Shown one piece after another: positions 5,136 through 11,482 of a DNA stretch of 11,482 nt (within the stretch, counting starts at the first letter, position 1; the number at the start of each line of letters is the position of its first letter). Origin of the DNA: an uncultured Actinomycetes bacterium (GTDB lineage Bacteria; Actinomycetota; Acidimicrobiia; Acidimicrobiales; RAAP-2). Location of the stretch: positions 1 through 11,482 of the forward strand of contig CAITOG010000396.1 in assembly GCA_903893955.1 (NCBI GenBank). The letters are read 5' to 3'. The position numbers were made by a program, and so were the translations under genes. A model generated the notes under the pieces. The model saw only the letters and a program-made list of their open reading frames with translations. It ran no database searches and was not told the DNA's origin.

Positions 5136-6239
5136 GTGGCACTCAACCTGATCGGTCGGATCAAGCGGGATCCCTCCCTCTTGGCGATCCCCGGCTACTT
5201 CCTGGCGATGGCTGCTGAGCGATCGTGGTACCGCCGACGCCCTGAGAGGGCGGCGATGGCAGGTGCCTATGAGCGCCGTGACACTTTCGCCAGCTTGTCG
5301 ATGGGGACCTTGTCGGTCGTGGCGCCGCTCGTGATCCCACAGTTGCTGCGTCCGCTCACACCCGGTCGAGGTCGTGCTGGGAGAGCGCTGGTTGGCGTGG
5401 CGCTTGGCGCAGGTGCAGCGGCCTTCGTGGCCGATCGGGTGGTGGCCCGAGACGGTGCGACGGGCGACGACGGTGCAGTGACCACTCGGACCCTCGTCGC
5501 AGCACGGGTGCAGCGACTCGCCGGACCAGTTGCTGTGGTCACCGGTGGCGTCGCTGCTGCGACATGGCTCTCGAGTCGAACCGAAGCCGATGCGATGTTT
5601 CGCCGCCGAGTGCTGCCCGACCTCGGCGAGGGGGTGCTCGGTTGGACGGTGGCGATGGTGGGCTGGGACTTCCTCTACTACTGGAGCCACCGAGTGCAGC
5701 ACGAGGTGCGCTCGCTCTGGGCGATCCACGTGGTCCACCACTCCTCGGAGCGCTACAACCTCTCGACAGCACTTCGGCAGCCAGTGGCAGAGTCGTTCGG
5801 CACGATGATGCCCTATGGCGTGCTCGGCCTCCTCGGGGTCCGACCCGGCATGATCCTTCGAGCCAGGGGGCTGAATCTCGTCTGGCAGTTCTGGATCCAC
5901 ACAGAGGCCGTCCGCACCCTTGGGGCGGGTGAGGCCGTGCTGTCGACACCCTCTGCGCACCGCGTCCACCACGGCTCCAACCGGCGCTACCTCGACCGCA
6001 ACCACGGCGGGATCCTGATCATCTGGGATCGCCTCTTCGGGACCTTCGAGAAGGAGGAGGAGCTCGTGGTCTACGGCCTGACCGAGAACATCGACTCGTT
6101 CAGCTCATGGACGATCGCCACGCACGAGTACCGACGGATGTTCATCGACGTGGCGGGAGCGACGTCATGGGGGGAACGGGCGGGGCACGTCCTTCGGCCG
6201 CCCGGCTGGCGACCCGAGCTCGTGGCAGCAGCACGCTGA
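5136..6239 (+). CDS. Sterol desaturase / fatty acid hydroxylase superfamily membrane protein
   Basis: The 367-residue product carries the three histidine boxes of the membrane di-iron hydroxylase/desaturase superfamily: HRVQH (His185, His189), HVVHH (His198, His201, His202) and HRVHH (His275, His278, His279). These are followed by the usual NRNHGGILIIWDRLFGTFEKE-like ending (here YLDRNHGGILIIWDRLFGTF, 285-304). Hydrophobic segments lie at about 13-27, 56-72, 85-100, 130-145, 167-183 and 224-250. Superfamily members use O2 and two irons to hydroxylate or desaturate lipids such as sterols, carotenoids or fatty acids in the membrane. The N-terminal ~160 residues are longer than in the smallest members and contain a charged, probably cytosolic, loop (about 101-128). 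The start is a GTG at 5136; nearby ATGs at 5125 and 5128 are out of frame. Its partnership with the preceding sulfotransferase suggests lipid modification, but the substrate is unknown. Confidence 0.88.
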   Translation: MALNLIGRIKRDPSLLAIPGYFLAMAAERSWYRRRPERAAMAGAYERRDTFASLSMGTLSVVAPLVIPQLLRPLTPGRGRAGRALVGVALGAGAAAFVADRVVARDGATGDDGAVTTRTLVAARVQRLAGPVAVVTGGVAAATWLSSRTEADAMFRRRVLPDLGEGVLGWTVAMVGWDFLYYWSHRVQHEVRSLWAIHVVHHSSERYNLSTALRQPVAESFGTMMPYGVLGLLGVRPGMILRARGLNLVWQFWIHTEAVRTLGAGEAVLSTPSAHRVHHGSNRRYLDRNHGGILIIWDRLFGTFEKEEELVVYGLTENIDSFSSWTIATHEYRRMFIDVAGATSWGERAGHVLRPPGWRPELVAAAR

Positions 6240-6289
6240 AGGCCCCTGCCTGCCATGCATGCGCCGAGGAACGGTGCAAGGCTGGGGGT

Positions 6290-6994
6290 ATGCCGAGAAG
6301 GTTGATCATCGGGCTCTGTTCGATCGCTCTGCTCGCCGCGGCGTGCGGCTCGTCGCATGGCGGCGCAACGGCCAAGACGACCAGGGCGACGACCACGTCG
6401 ACCACACACCCTTCGACGTCGACCGCCCCGACGCCAACCTCGACCTCGATGGTCACCCGACCGTCATTGGCGGTGTTCCCTGCGCCTGGCAGCGCAGGCC
6501 TGGCGAGCCCAGATGCCGCCGCTAGGGCGTTCGGCGCTGACTACCTCTCCTTCCCGACGCCGACGCCTGGGGCTGTCGTCTCGACAGGGGCGGACACCGC
6601 CATCGTGCCGGTGCGATCGAACCCCACAGGACCGATCACCTCGGTGGCGCTCAAGAGGGTCGGCGCCGAATGGTGGGTCATGGGGTCGGTCGCGCCCGAT
6701 CTGATCGTCTCGAGTCCCACTGGGGGAGCGACGGTCTCCTCGCCCTTGGCGATCTCGGGCCGTTCGACCGCGTACGAGGCGGTGATCAACCTCGAGATCA
6801 GGGCAGCCGACGGCACCACCTCGCTCGGCAAGGGCACCGCGATGGGGGGCTCGATGGGGACGATGGCACCGTTTGCGACCTCGCTGGCCTTCTCGAGCCC
6901 ACCTGCACCGACAGGGGCACTCGTCGTGACCACGATCTCTGCCAAGGACGGCAGCGTGCTCGAGGCGACCGTGGTCGCCCTCTCCTTCGGCTGA
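6290..6994 (+). CDS. Lipoprotein with C-terminal Gmad2-like immunoglobulin-fold domain
   Basis: The ATG at 6290 is chosen because the 234-residue product then starts with a lipoprotein signal peptide (MPRRLIIGLCSIALLAAAC, Cys19). The open frame continues upstream into the preceding gene but without signal features. A Thr/Ser/Pro linker (about 25-60) precedes a region of about 75 residues with FGADYLSFPTP and an ALKRVGAEWWVMG strand motif. The last ~90 residues (VSSPTGGATVSSPLAISGRS through INLEIRAADG to ISAKDGSVLEA) read like a Gmad2 domain, an Ig-like fold found in bacterial exported proteins including spore-germination and lytic-enzyme-associated proteins. The protein is expected on the outer face of the membrane; a ligand cannot be deduced. 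A purine-rich stretch (AAGGCTGGGGG) is upstream. The gene is 50 bases after the desaturase gene and could be cotranscribed with it. Confidence 0.8.
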   Translation: MPRRLIIGLCSIALLAAACGSSHGGATAKTTRATTTSTTHPSTSTAPTPTSTSMVTRPSLAVFPAPGSAGLASPDAAARAFGADYLSFPTPTPGAVVSTGADTAIVPVRSNPTGPITSVALKRVGAEWWVMGSVAPDLIVSSPTGGATVSSPLAISGRSTAYEAVINLEIRAADGTTSLGKGTAMGGSMGTMAPFATSLAFSSPPAPTGALVVTTISAKDGSVLEATVVALSFG

Positions 6995-6999
6995 GCTGG

Positions 7000-7027
7000 C
7001 TGACGGCGTCGCGATCCCCGGTAGCGT
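7000..7027 (+). promoter_or_regulatory. Possible promoter for the SDR gene
   Basis: CTGACG (7000-7005) and TAGCGT (7022-7027) are 16 bases apart and resemble -35 and -10 boxes. The site lies just after the Gmad2 lipoprotein gene and about 45 bases before the GTG at 7074. The CGAGA following the -10 recurs after other TAG-type boxes in this window. No experimental support. Confidence 0.3.
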
Positions 7028-7073
7028 CGAGAATCGGGTCTTCACGAGAGGGCCGCCAACGAGGAGTCGCACC

Positions 7074-8534
7074 GTGCCAAGAGCCCTGGTCACCGGATCA
7101 TCCGGCTACGTCGGCGGGCGACTCGTCACGCCACTGGTGGCTGCAGGGTGGCAGGTGCGCTGCCTGGCGAGGACGCCGGCCAAGCTCGCCGCAGCGAGGT
7201 GGGCAGGCGACGTCGAGATCGTGGCGGGCGATGCCGGCGGGGATCTGTCCGAGGCGATGGCCGACGTCGATGTTGCGGTCTACCTGATCCACTCGATCGG
7301 CCAGGGCGATGACTGGGCCACCCGTGAGCAGGTCGACGCCGAGAACTTCGGCCGCTACGCCGCTGCGGCAGGGGTAGGCCGGATCATCTACCTCGGTGGG
7401 CTCGGGAGCGACGACGATGAGCTGAGCGACCATCTCAAGAGCAGGCACGAGGTCGGCAGGGCGCTAGCGATCGGTGGCGTCGAGGTCGTCGAGCTTCGAG
7501 CCGGCGTCATCATCGGCTCCGGCTCGGCGAGCTTCGAGATGCTTCGCTACCTGGTCGAGGTGCTGCCGATCATGGTGACACCTCGCTGGGTGACGACCAG
7601 GTGCCAGCCGATCGCCATCGCCGATGTCATCGACATCCTCGTGCGGACGGTGACGACGACTGAGGCATTGCCGTCCATTGCCGAGATCGGTGGCCCCGAC
7701 GTGGTCTCCTATGCCGAGATGATGGCGACCTACGCCGAGGTGGCGGGGCTCGCCCGTCGCCGCCTGATCAAGGTGCCGCTGCTGACGCCTGGGCTCTCAA
7801 GTCGATGGGTGGGGCTGGTCACGCCAGTCCCGGTGCCGCTGGCCCGTGAGCTCGTCGAGTCGCTGGTCAATGAGGTCACCCTGGGCGAGGGTGCGGCACC
7901 GCCGTGGCTGCTCGGTGAGCCGATGGGACTGCGAGAGGCGATCCGGCGAGCGCTGGCGGCGACCGAGATAGGAGATGTGCCGACGCGGTTCGTTGATGCG
8001 GACCTGGTCCACTTCTCGACGACGCCCACCGACCCCGAGTGGTCAGGTGGCACGGTGCTTCGCGACGTGCGGACGGTGACCACTCCCGCCTCGCCGGGTG
8101 CTGTCTTTGCGGCGGTGAGCTCGATCGGTGGCGAACGCGGCTGGTTCGCAGGGGAGTGGTTGTGGCGCATCCGTGGGGTGATGGATCAGCTCCTTGGGGG
8201 GCCTGGCTTGCGAAGAGGTCGCAAGGAACATCTGGGTGTCGGCGACGCGCTGGACTTCTGGCGTGTCGAGGAGCTGGTGCCGGAGCGACGACTCCGCCTT
8301 CACGCTGAGATGCGCCTCCCCGGCGAGGCGCGGCTGACCTGGGACCTCGATGGAGACTCGCTCGGGACGACCATCACCCAGACGGCGCTATTCCGACCTC
8401 GAGGGCTGCTTGGCCGCCTCTACTGGTACGGCGTGGCCCCGTTCCATCGCTTCGTCTTCCCCGGCATGCTCGCCGGCATCATTGCCGAGGCACAACGACT
8501 CGAGGAGCTTTCAGCAACGACGGGCGAGGCATGA
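7074..8534 (+). CDS. YbjT-like SDR oxidoreductase: NAD(P)-binding domain plus DUF2867
   Basis: The 486-residue product has an N-terminal extended/atypical SDR fold with the nucleotide-binding motif TGSSGYVGG (Gly8, Gly11, Gly14), then AVYLIHSIG (89-97) and IIYLGGLG after the fourth strand. About residues 1-300 resemble NAD(P)H-binding epimerase-like proteins. About 320-480 match DUF2867 (including VTTPASPGAVFAAV and the ALFRPRGLLGRLYWY segment, about 438-452), a START/polyketide-cyclase-like fold. This two-domain layout and length are those of E. coli YbjT and many actinobacterial homologues, whose substrate is not firmly known. The GTG at 7074 is supported by GAGGAG (7061-7066) at good spacing. 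Its last codon overlaps the start of the next gene in an ATGA junction, so the two are translationally coupled. A quinone or lipid-related redox role is only a guess. Confidence 0.88.
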   Translation: MPRALVTGSSGYVGGRLVTPLVAAGWQVRCLARTPAKLAAARWAGDVEIVAGDAGGDLSEAMADVDVAVYLIHSIGQGDDWATREQVDAENFGRYAAAAGVGRIIYLGGLGSDDDELSDHLKSRHEVGRALAIGGVEVVELRAGVIIGSGSASFEMLRYLVEVLPIMVTPRWVTTRCQPIAIADVIDILVRTVTTTEALPSIAEIGGPDVVSYAEMMATYAEVAGLARRRLIKVPLLTPGLSSRWVGLVTPVPVPLARELVESLVNEVTLGEGAAPPWLLGEPMGLREAIRRALAATEIGDVPTRFVDADLVHFSTTPTDPEWSGGTVLRDVRTVTTPASPGAVFAAVSSIGGERGWFAGEWLWRIRGVMDQLLGGPGLRRGRKEHLGVGDALDFWRVEELVPERRLRLHAEMRLPGEARLTWDLDGDSLGTTITQTALFRPRGLLGRLYWYGVAPFHRFVFPGMLAGIIAEAQRLEELSATTGEA

Positions 8535-8980
8535 CCGGGCTGGCCTTTCCTCGCCTCTCGGCCAAGGACCTCTTCGGGGCCGAGGCGATCACGCCTGACT
8601 GCTTCGGGGCCGAGCCCGCCATCGTGCTGGTGGCGTTCCGACGCCAGCAGCAGGCGCAGGTCGATTCCTGGCTGCCGTGGCTCGAGCAGAAACACCTTCG
8701 GTTCTTCGAGATGCCCTGCATCGCTCGTGCGTTCGCTCCATTCAGGCCGATGATCGATGGCGGCATGGCGGCCGGGGTCGGCAGCGATGAGGCCCGAGGG
8801 CGAACCCTGACGTACTACGGCGACCTTCGAAAGGTCACCATGCCGCTCGAGATCAGGAACCGTGGCGAGATCACTGTGCTGGCGGTCGAGGGCGGGATGG
8901 TCACAGGACGGGTGACAGGTTCCTTCAGTGATGAGCGAGCCCGGGCCCTGCTACCGCGAGGCGACCTCGACGCCGAGTGA
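8531..8980 (+). CDS. Thioredoxin-fold-like (possibly ATP10/peroxiredoxin-like) protein of unknown function
   Basis: The start ATG at 8531 overlaps the TGA of the SDR gene (ATGA). The 149-residue product has no signal peptide. FPRLSAKDLFG at the N-terminus followed by the strand IVLVAF (31-36) and a helix (QQQAQVDSWLPWLEQ) resembles the entry of thioredoxin-like folds. Next come FFEMPCIAR (58-66), a FRPMIDGGMAAGV segment (71-83) and a late strand pair (EITVLAVE, MVTGRVTG). It has Cys24 and Cys63 but no CxxC, and neither Cys is at the usual redox site just after the first strand. I remember similar unnamed proteins with the same order of motifs (a membrane-free ATP10-like type), but cannot confirm a family. 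Coupling to the SDR gene suggests the two act together. Its 3' end overlaps that of the convergent Nudix gene by 30 bases. Confidence 0.7.
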   Translation: MTGLAFPRLSAKDLFGAEAITPDCFGAEPAIVLVAFRRQQQAQVDSWLPWLEQKHLRFFEMPCIARAFAPFRPMIDGGMAAGVGSDEARGRTLTYYGDLRKVTMPLEIRNRGEITVLAVEGGMVTGRVTGSFSDERARALLPRGDLDAE

Positions 8981-9394
8981 TCGAAGCAGTGAGCGCTGCT
9001 CATCGTGCATAGCAAGGCTGCGGCCATGCGACCATGTGAGATCTTCGCTGTTCGCCAATCGCTCGTTCGATCCGAGCGTGGTCTTGAAGGCGATCCCGAC
9101 CGGCCAGTCAATGCCCTGGTTGAGGTGGCTCGGGTACTCGATGTAGCCAAGCACCGCACCGGCAACGACGTGGACCCCGAGCTCATCCAACCCGACCCGC
9201 ACAACAGCGTCACGGAGTGGTTCGCCGTATCGGACCGTCCCTCCAGGAAGGTGCCAGAGTCCAGCGCACGGACCCGATCGCCGCTGCGTGAGGGCGACGC
9301 CTTGCTCTGACTCGATGATGAGCTCGACCGTCAGGCGAGGGACCTTGGAGTAGATCTCGTGGTACTCATGCTCCGGGAGCGGACCGACGACCAT
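8951..9394 (-). CDS. Nudix-fold protein, GDP-mannose mannosyl hydrolase-like, degenerate Nudix box
   Basis: The 147-residue product has the full-size fold of a small Nudix hydrolase. The entry HEYHEIYSKVPRLTVELII and RRSGPCAGLWHLPGG (39-52) resemble GDP-mannose mannosyl hydrolases (NudD/Gmm). The Nudix box begins normally (GGTVRYGE, then Arg66) but continues RVGLDELG (66-73). The first Glu of the usual REUxEE is Val67, and the pair of Glu is Asp70-Glu71. Gmm of E. coli also has a shortened box (RLTMAELG as I recall it), keeping the Glu that matches Glu71. However, the Gmm Arg after GG is Thr53 here, and the place of its catalytic His looks like Ser116. So either the substrate differs or activity is reduced. 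No sugar-nucleotide genes are nearby. The ATG at 9394 may be leaderless. The stop (TAG) lies inside the 3' end of the convergent gene. Confidence 0.82.
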   Translation of the reverse strand: MVVGPLPEHEYHEIYSKVPRLTVELIIESEQGVALTQRRSGPCAGLWHLPGGTVRYGEPLRDAVVRVGLDELGVHVVAGAVLGYIEYPSHLNQGIDWPVGIAFKTTLGSNERLANSEDLTWSHGRSLAMHDEQRSLLRSLGVEVASR

Positions 9395-9400
9395 GGCCCG

Positions 9401-9406
9401 ATGCTA
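9401..9406 (-). promoter_or_regulatory. Possible -10 box (TAGCAT) giving a leaderless Nudix transcript
   Basis: On the minus strand TAGCAT is followed by six bases and then the ATG of the Nudix gene, so transcription would begin at or next to the start codon. There is no ribosome site before the ATG, which fits leaderless expression, common in actinobacteria. No -35 match is visible. Confidence 0.3.
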
Positions 9407-9445
9407 CGAGGCAGGCGGTGCTCGTTGGCGAGAGCGGCGACTAGC

Positions 9446-10258
9446 TCAGCTTGTCTGCCACCTTGGGGCTCGCTTCTCCAGAAACGCGCTGACTGCTTCA
9501 TGCTGGTCCGGCGAGCTCAAGCACAGGACCTGTGTGTGGTTCTCGAGCGCAATGGCCGCAGCGAGACCCGAGATCTCGAGCGATGCCCACATTGTCTCCT
9601 TGGTCATGCGGACGCCGAGAGGCGAATTGGCCAGCACAAGCGCTGCCTCATCGAGTGCGCGCTCCATCAGGATCTCGTCCGCGACGACGTCAAGGACGAG
9701 TCCTCGGCGAGCGGCCTCGTCTGCGTCGACGAGGCGACCGGTGAGCATCATCTCGTGCGCCGCACCAGCCCCGATCAGTCGAGGTAAGAGCCACGAGGTA
9801 CCGATGTCGCAGCCGGAGACACCGATCTTGATGAACGCGGCGGAGAAACGTGCGCTCTCTGCGGCGAGTCGGATATCGGCTCCAAGCACGAGCGCCAGAC
9901 CACCACCTGCCGCGGGACCGTTCACTGCCGCGATCACCACCTGCGGCAGGCGTCGTAGATGGAGCACGAGGTCGGCGATCTCCTCTTGGGTGGCAAGCGC
10001 CACCCCGAGTGCGCCGTGCGCAGGAGCGACGGTCGCCGCCGGCGCTCCGTAGCCGTTGAGATCGAGCCCGGCACAGAAGGCTCGTCCCGCACCGGTCAGG
10101 ATCACCACCCTGACATCAGGATCGTCGCCAAGGTCGTCGAGGCGCGCATGGAGGGCGCCCACGAGCTCCGAGGTCATCGCGTTCAGGTGCTCAGGGCGAG
10201 TGAGCGTCAGGGTGGCAACCCCGGCGACAGGGCTCGTCAGGGTGACTGTGTCAGGCAT
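9446..10258 (-). CDS. Enoyl-CoA hydratase/isomerase (crotonase) superfamily protein
   Basis: With the ATG at 10258 the product has 270 residues, the normal size; the frame is open further upstream but without crotonase features. The first oxyanion-hole segment is RAFCAGLDLNG (59-69) and the second is NGPAAGGGLALVLGADIRLA (113-132). The segment KIGVSGCDIGTSWLLPRLIG (144-163) and TGRLVDADEAARRGLV complete the fold; the C-terminus ends in EKRAPRW as in many crotonases. Aligning to classical hydratase, the two catalytic Glu (rat Glu144 and Glu164) fall on Ala122 and Phe142. The one acidic residue kept near the site is Asp151, in the position of the third acidic residue of dienoyl-CoA isomerases. 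So it binds an acyl-CoA but is unlikely to be a standard hydratase; an isomerase or other crotonase reaction is possible. It lies 61 bases after the OmpA-domain gene and 51 before the Nudix gene. Confidence 0.88.
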   Translation of the reverse strand: MPDTVTLTSPVAGVATLTLTRPEHLNAMTSELVGALHARLDDLGDDPDVRVVILTGAGRAFCAGLDLNGYGAPAATVAPAHGALGVALATQEEIADLVLHLRRLPQVVIAAVNGPAAGGGLALVLGADIRLAAESARFSAAFIKIGVSGCDIGTSWLLPRLIGAGAAHEMMLTGRLVDADEAARRGLVLDVVADEILMERALDEAALVLANSPLGVRMTKETMWASLEISGLAAAIALENHTQVLCLSSPDQHEAVSAFLEKRAPRWQTS

Positions 10259-10263
10259 CTCGC

Positions 10264-10310
10264 GAGCCTGACACAGCAGCAGCCAGGCTGATCGTCCAGC
10301 TGGCAGGCTC
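10264..10310 (-). promoter_or_regulatory. Nested dyads between the OmpA-domain and crotonase genes
   Basis: GAGCCTG (10264-10270) pairs with CAGGCTC (10304-10310). Inside lie the near-palindrome CAGCC-A-GGCTG (10280-10290) and the palindrome CCAGCTGG (10296-10303). They fill most of the 61-base gap just before the crotonase start. There is no T-run for a terminator in either direction; an operator or an mRNA-processing structure is possible. Confidence 0.35.
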
Positions 10311-10319
10311 CACGTTTGC

Positions 10320-11201
10320 TCAGCCGGCGCAGGTCTGCTCTGGCGAGTTCGTGGTGGTGATCTCAATCGTCACTGACCGATCAGCTTGGCGCCACGTCTG
10401 GGTGCTGTCGTCGCCAAGTTGGTTGGTGTCGCCGAGGTTCACGCTCCTGAAGTGCACTGGCTTGCCCAGCTGTCCGTAGACGCCCAGGATCGCCGACTTG
10501 ACGGTCTTGATCCGAGCCGCGGAGAGCGAGGGGTCGCGCTCAGCTTGGATGTTGCCGTTGGTCCGCCCTACGAGCGTGACAGTGGCGTTCACGCTCTTGG
10601 CGCCATTGAGATCACAGCTCGGTGCGAAGGTCTCGAGGAGCTGCGAGAGCTCGCTGATGCTGCTCTGCTCGTTCGCGTAGAGAGTTGACGAGTGCCACGG
10701 GAAGGTGAGCCGGTAGATCGGCATCGCCGTCACTGGCTTCACGGTGAAGAAGGCCGGTGGGCTGCTCGGCGAGATGCCGTGGGGCGCCAGGGGCGGGACC
10801 TGATAGTTGGCCACGACCCCCAAGCCGTCGCTGTAGGGGGGGATGAGCGTGGTCGGCGCGAGCGGGTTCGTCGGCAGCGAGTTGCCGATTGGGATCGGGA
10901 GGACGTCAGATGTGTCAGTGGTCGTACCGGGCAAGATGTTGATCGCTTGCCCCGTCGATGTGTAGAAGCCGACTGAGTAGCTGGCCAGGTTGGACTGGGT
11001 CGGTGCATCCCATGACACGTGGGTCGATGCCAGCATCCCGACCGTGGCGTCGGGGACGGGCTCGAGGAACATCTTGGCGTTGGTCGGCGCCTGTGGGGTC
11101 GGGAGGGCACCAGCAGGCACCGCCATGGCGAGGAAGGTCGAGGCGACAGCAGCTGCCGTAACACCGACCAGCTTCGATCCGAGAGACTTCGATGTGCTCA
11201 T
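10320..11201 (-). CDS. Exported protein with fibronectin-III-like and OmpA-like domains
   Basis: The 293-residue product begins with a Sec signal peptide (basic n-region, hydrophobic 11-28, likely cleavage after VPAGA near residue 32; no lipobox). Residues 36-105 (PTPQAPTNAKM, STHVSWDAPTQSNLASYSVGFY) look like a fibronectin-III-type beta domain. A Pro-rich middle follows. Residues about 165-283 resemble an OmpA C-terminal peptidoglycan-binding domain: VTLVGRTNG (208-216), DPSLSAARIKTVKSAIL (223-239) and WRQADRSVTIEI (270-281). In OmpA an Asp and an Arg fifteen residues apart bind diaminopimelate; here the Arg is kept (Arg230) but the Asp is Asn215. Cys196 and Cys291 may form a disulfide. The ATG at 11201 has a strong ribosome site (GGGGGAA, five bases upstream). 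It probably sits in the cell envelope contacting peptidoglycan; this is inference. The downstream crotonase gene is on the same strand. Confidence 0.8.
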   Translation of the reverse strand: MSTSKSLGSKLVGVTAAAVASTFLAMAVPAGALPTPQAPTNAKMFLEPVPDATVGMLASTHVSWDAPTQSNLASYSVGFYTSTGQAINILPGTTTDTSDVLPIPIGNSLPTNPLAPTTLIPPYSDGLGVVANYQVPPLAPHGISPSSPPAFFTVKPVTAMPIYRLTFPWHSSTLYANEQSSISELSQLLETFAPSCDLNGAKSVNATVTLVGRTNGNIQAERDPSLSAARIKTVKSAILGVYGQLGKPVHFRSVNLGDTNQLGDDSTQTWRQADRSVTIEITTTNSPEQTCAG

Positions 11202-11248
11202 GATGTTTCCCCCACTTGTCCGGTTGTTGCTGCGCCCACTCAGGGGAC

Positions 11249-11258
11249 TTTGATCCTA
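11249..11258 (-). promoter_or_regulatory. Possible promoter element TAGGATCAAA for the OmpA-domain gene
   Basis: On the minus strand this ten-base sequence, identical to that at 4261-4270 on the plus strand, lies 47 bases before the ATG at 11201. TAGGAT fits a TAnnnT -10 box. A TTGCAA (11282-11287) lies 23 bases further upstream, too far for a normal -35. Confidence 0.35.
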
Positions 11259-11354
11259 CGCCATTCTTTCGCGAGCATGGGTTGCAAACTCAGCAGGGGG
11301 TCAGAACGGATTGGGCGGTCGTGCACGTCGAGGGGTTCGCTGACATCTTGTCCC

Positions 11355-11361
11355 TAGGATC
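11355..11361 (+). promoter_or_regulatory. Possible -10 box (TAGGATC) for the gene at the right edge
   Basis: TAGGATC is followed by CGTCGAGATG spaced closer to it than the same CGTCGAGATG after the 4261 element. It would serve the plus-strand gene that seems to start at 11421. The 219-base gap between the OmpA-domain gene and 11421 otherwise shows no hairpin or repeat that I can support. Confidence 0.25.
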
Positions 11362-11420
11362 GTCGAGATGGGGGACTGCGGGTCGAGCGTGGTGGGAGTT
11401 CGATCGAGCAGTGACGTCTG

Positions 11421-11482
11421 GTGAGCGAGCCAATTCCAGAGCAGCGCGACGAACTCGTCGAGGAGCTCGAGACCTCGACGTC
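11421..11482 (+). CDS. Start of a probable gene, cut by right edge
   Basis: From the GTG at 11421 the frame reads SEPIPEQRDELVEELETST and stays open to the window end, with G or C at most third codon positions, as in real genes here. No clear ribosome site precedes the GTG; another GTG at 11411 opens a different frame with less biased third positions. Too little is present to name a product. Confidence 0.4.
   Translation, partial: MSEPIPEQRDELVEELETST

Noticed and set aside
4743..6005. Minus-strand open frame of 420 codons
   Set aside because: It lies antisense to the sulfotransferase and desaturase genes, both with clear motifs; its product is low-complexity Arg/Ser/Pro/His-rich and has no recognisable domain.
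1..11482. Mobile element, CRISPR array, toxin-antitoxin pair or defence island
   Set aside because: No transposase, integrase, direct-repeat array, att-like repeat or small paired genes were found; composition and gene types are uniform across the window.

Overview
The window is high-GC, densely packed bacterial chromosome. GTG starts, Thr/Ser-rich linkers after short lipoprotein signal peptides, and promoter-like sites recognisable mainly by a TAnnnT -10 box all fit an actinobacterium. A deep lineage such as Acidimicrobiia is my best guess, but no rRNA or clear marker gene confirms it. I see no tRNA, rRNA, CRISPR array, transposase, integrase or phage gene. No stretch longer than about 220 bases lacks a gene.

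Layout from left to right. (1) 1-838, minus: the N-terminal part of a ThrE-type threonine/serine exporter, running off the left edge. Its start interlocks with the start of a divergent TRIC/UPF0126 membrane protein (837-1526, plus). (2) 1586-2101, plus: a small lipoprotein of unknown function. (3) 4154-2111, minus: a three-gene run made of an atypical TetR-family regulator, a 5'(3')-deoxyribonucleotidase-like HAD phosphatase and an exported lipoprotein with an HNH-type nuclease motif. The last gene carries a 28-bp perfect palindrome and further inverted repeats. (4) 4355-6239, plus: a sulfotransferase followed by a sterol-desaturase/fatty-acid-hydroxylase membrane enzyme, divergent from the TetR gene. 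(5) 6290-6994, plus: a lipoprotein with a Gmad2-like domain. (6) 7074-8980, plus: a YbjT-like SDR oxidoreductase with a DUF2867 domain, overlapping by four bases a thioredoxin-fold-like protein of unknown function. (7) 11201-8951, minus: an exported OmpA-domain protein, a crotonase-fold protein and a Nudix protein with a degenerate Nudix box, each with its own gap. (8) From 11421, plus: the first codons of a probable gene cut by the right edge.

This looks like ordinary chromosome rather than a mobile island. Plausible functional units are the TetR/nucleotidase/nuclease run (nucleic-acid or nucleotide salvage), the sulfotransferase/desaturase pair (lipid modification), and the coupled SDR/thioredoxin-fold pair (unknown redox role). 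Several proteins keep a recognisable fold but have lost textbook catalytic residues: the Nudix protein, the crotonase, the OmpA domain and the HNH motif. No obvious new multi-gene system is visible. The strongest unexplained sequence signal is the 28-bp palindrome inside the HNH lipoprotein gene.
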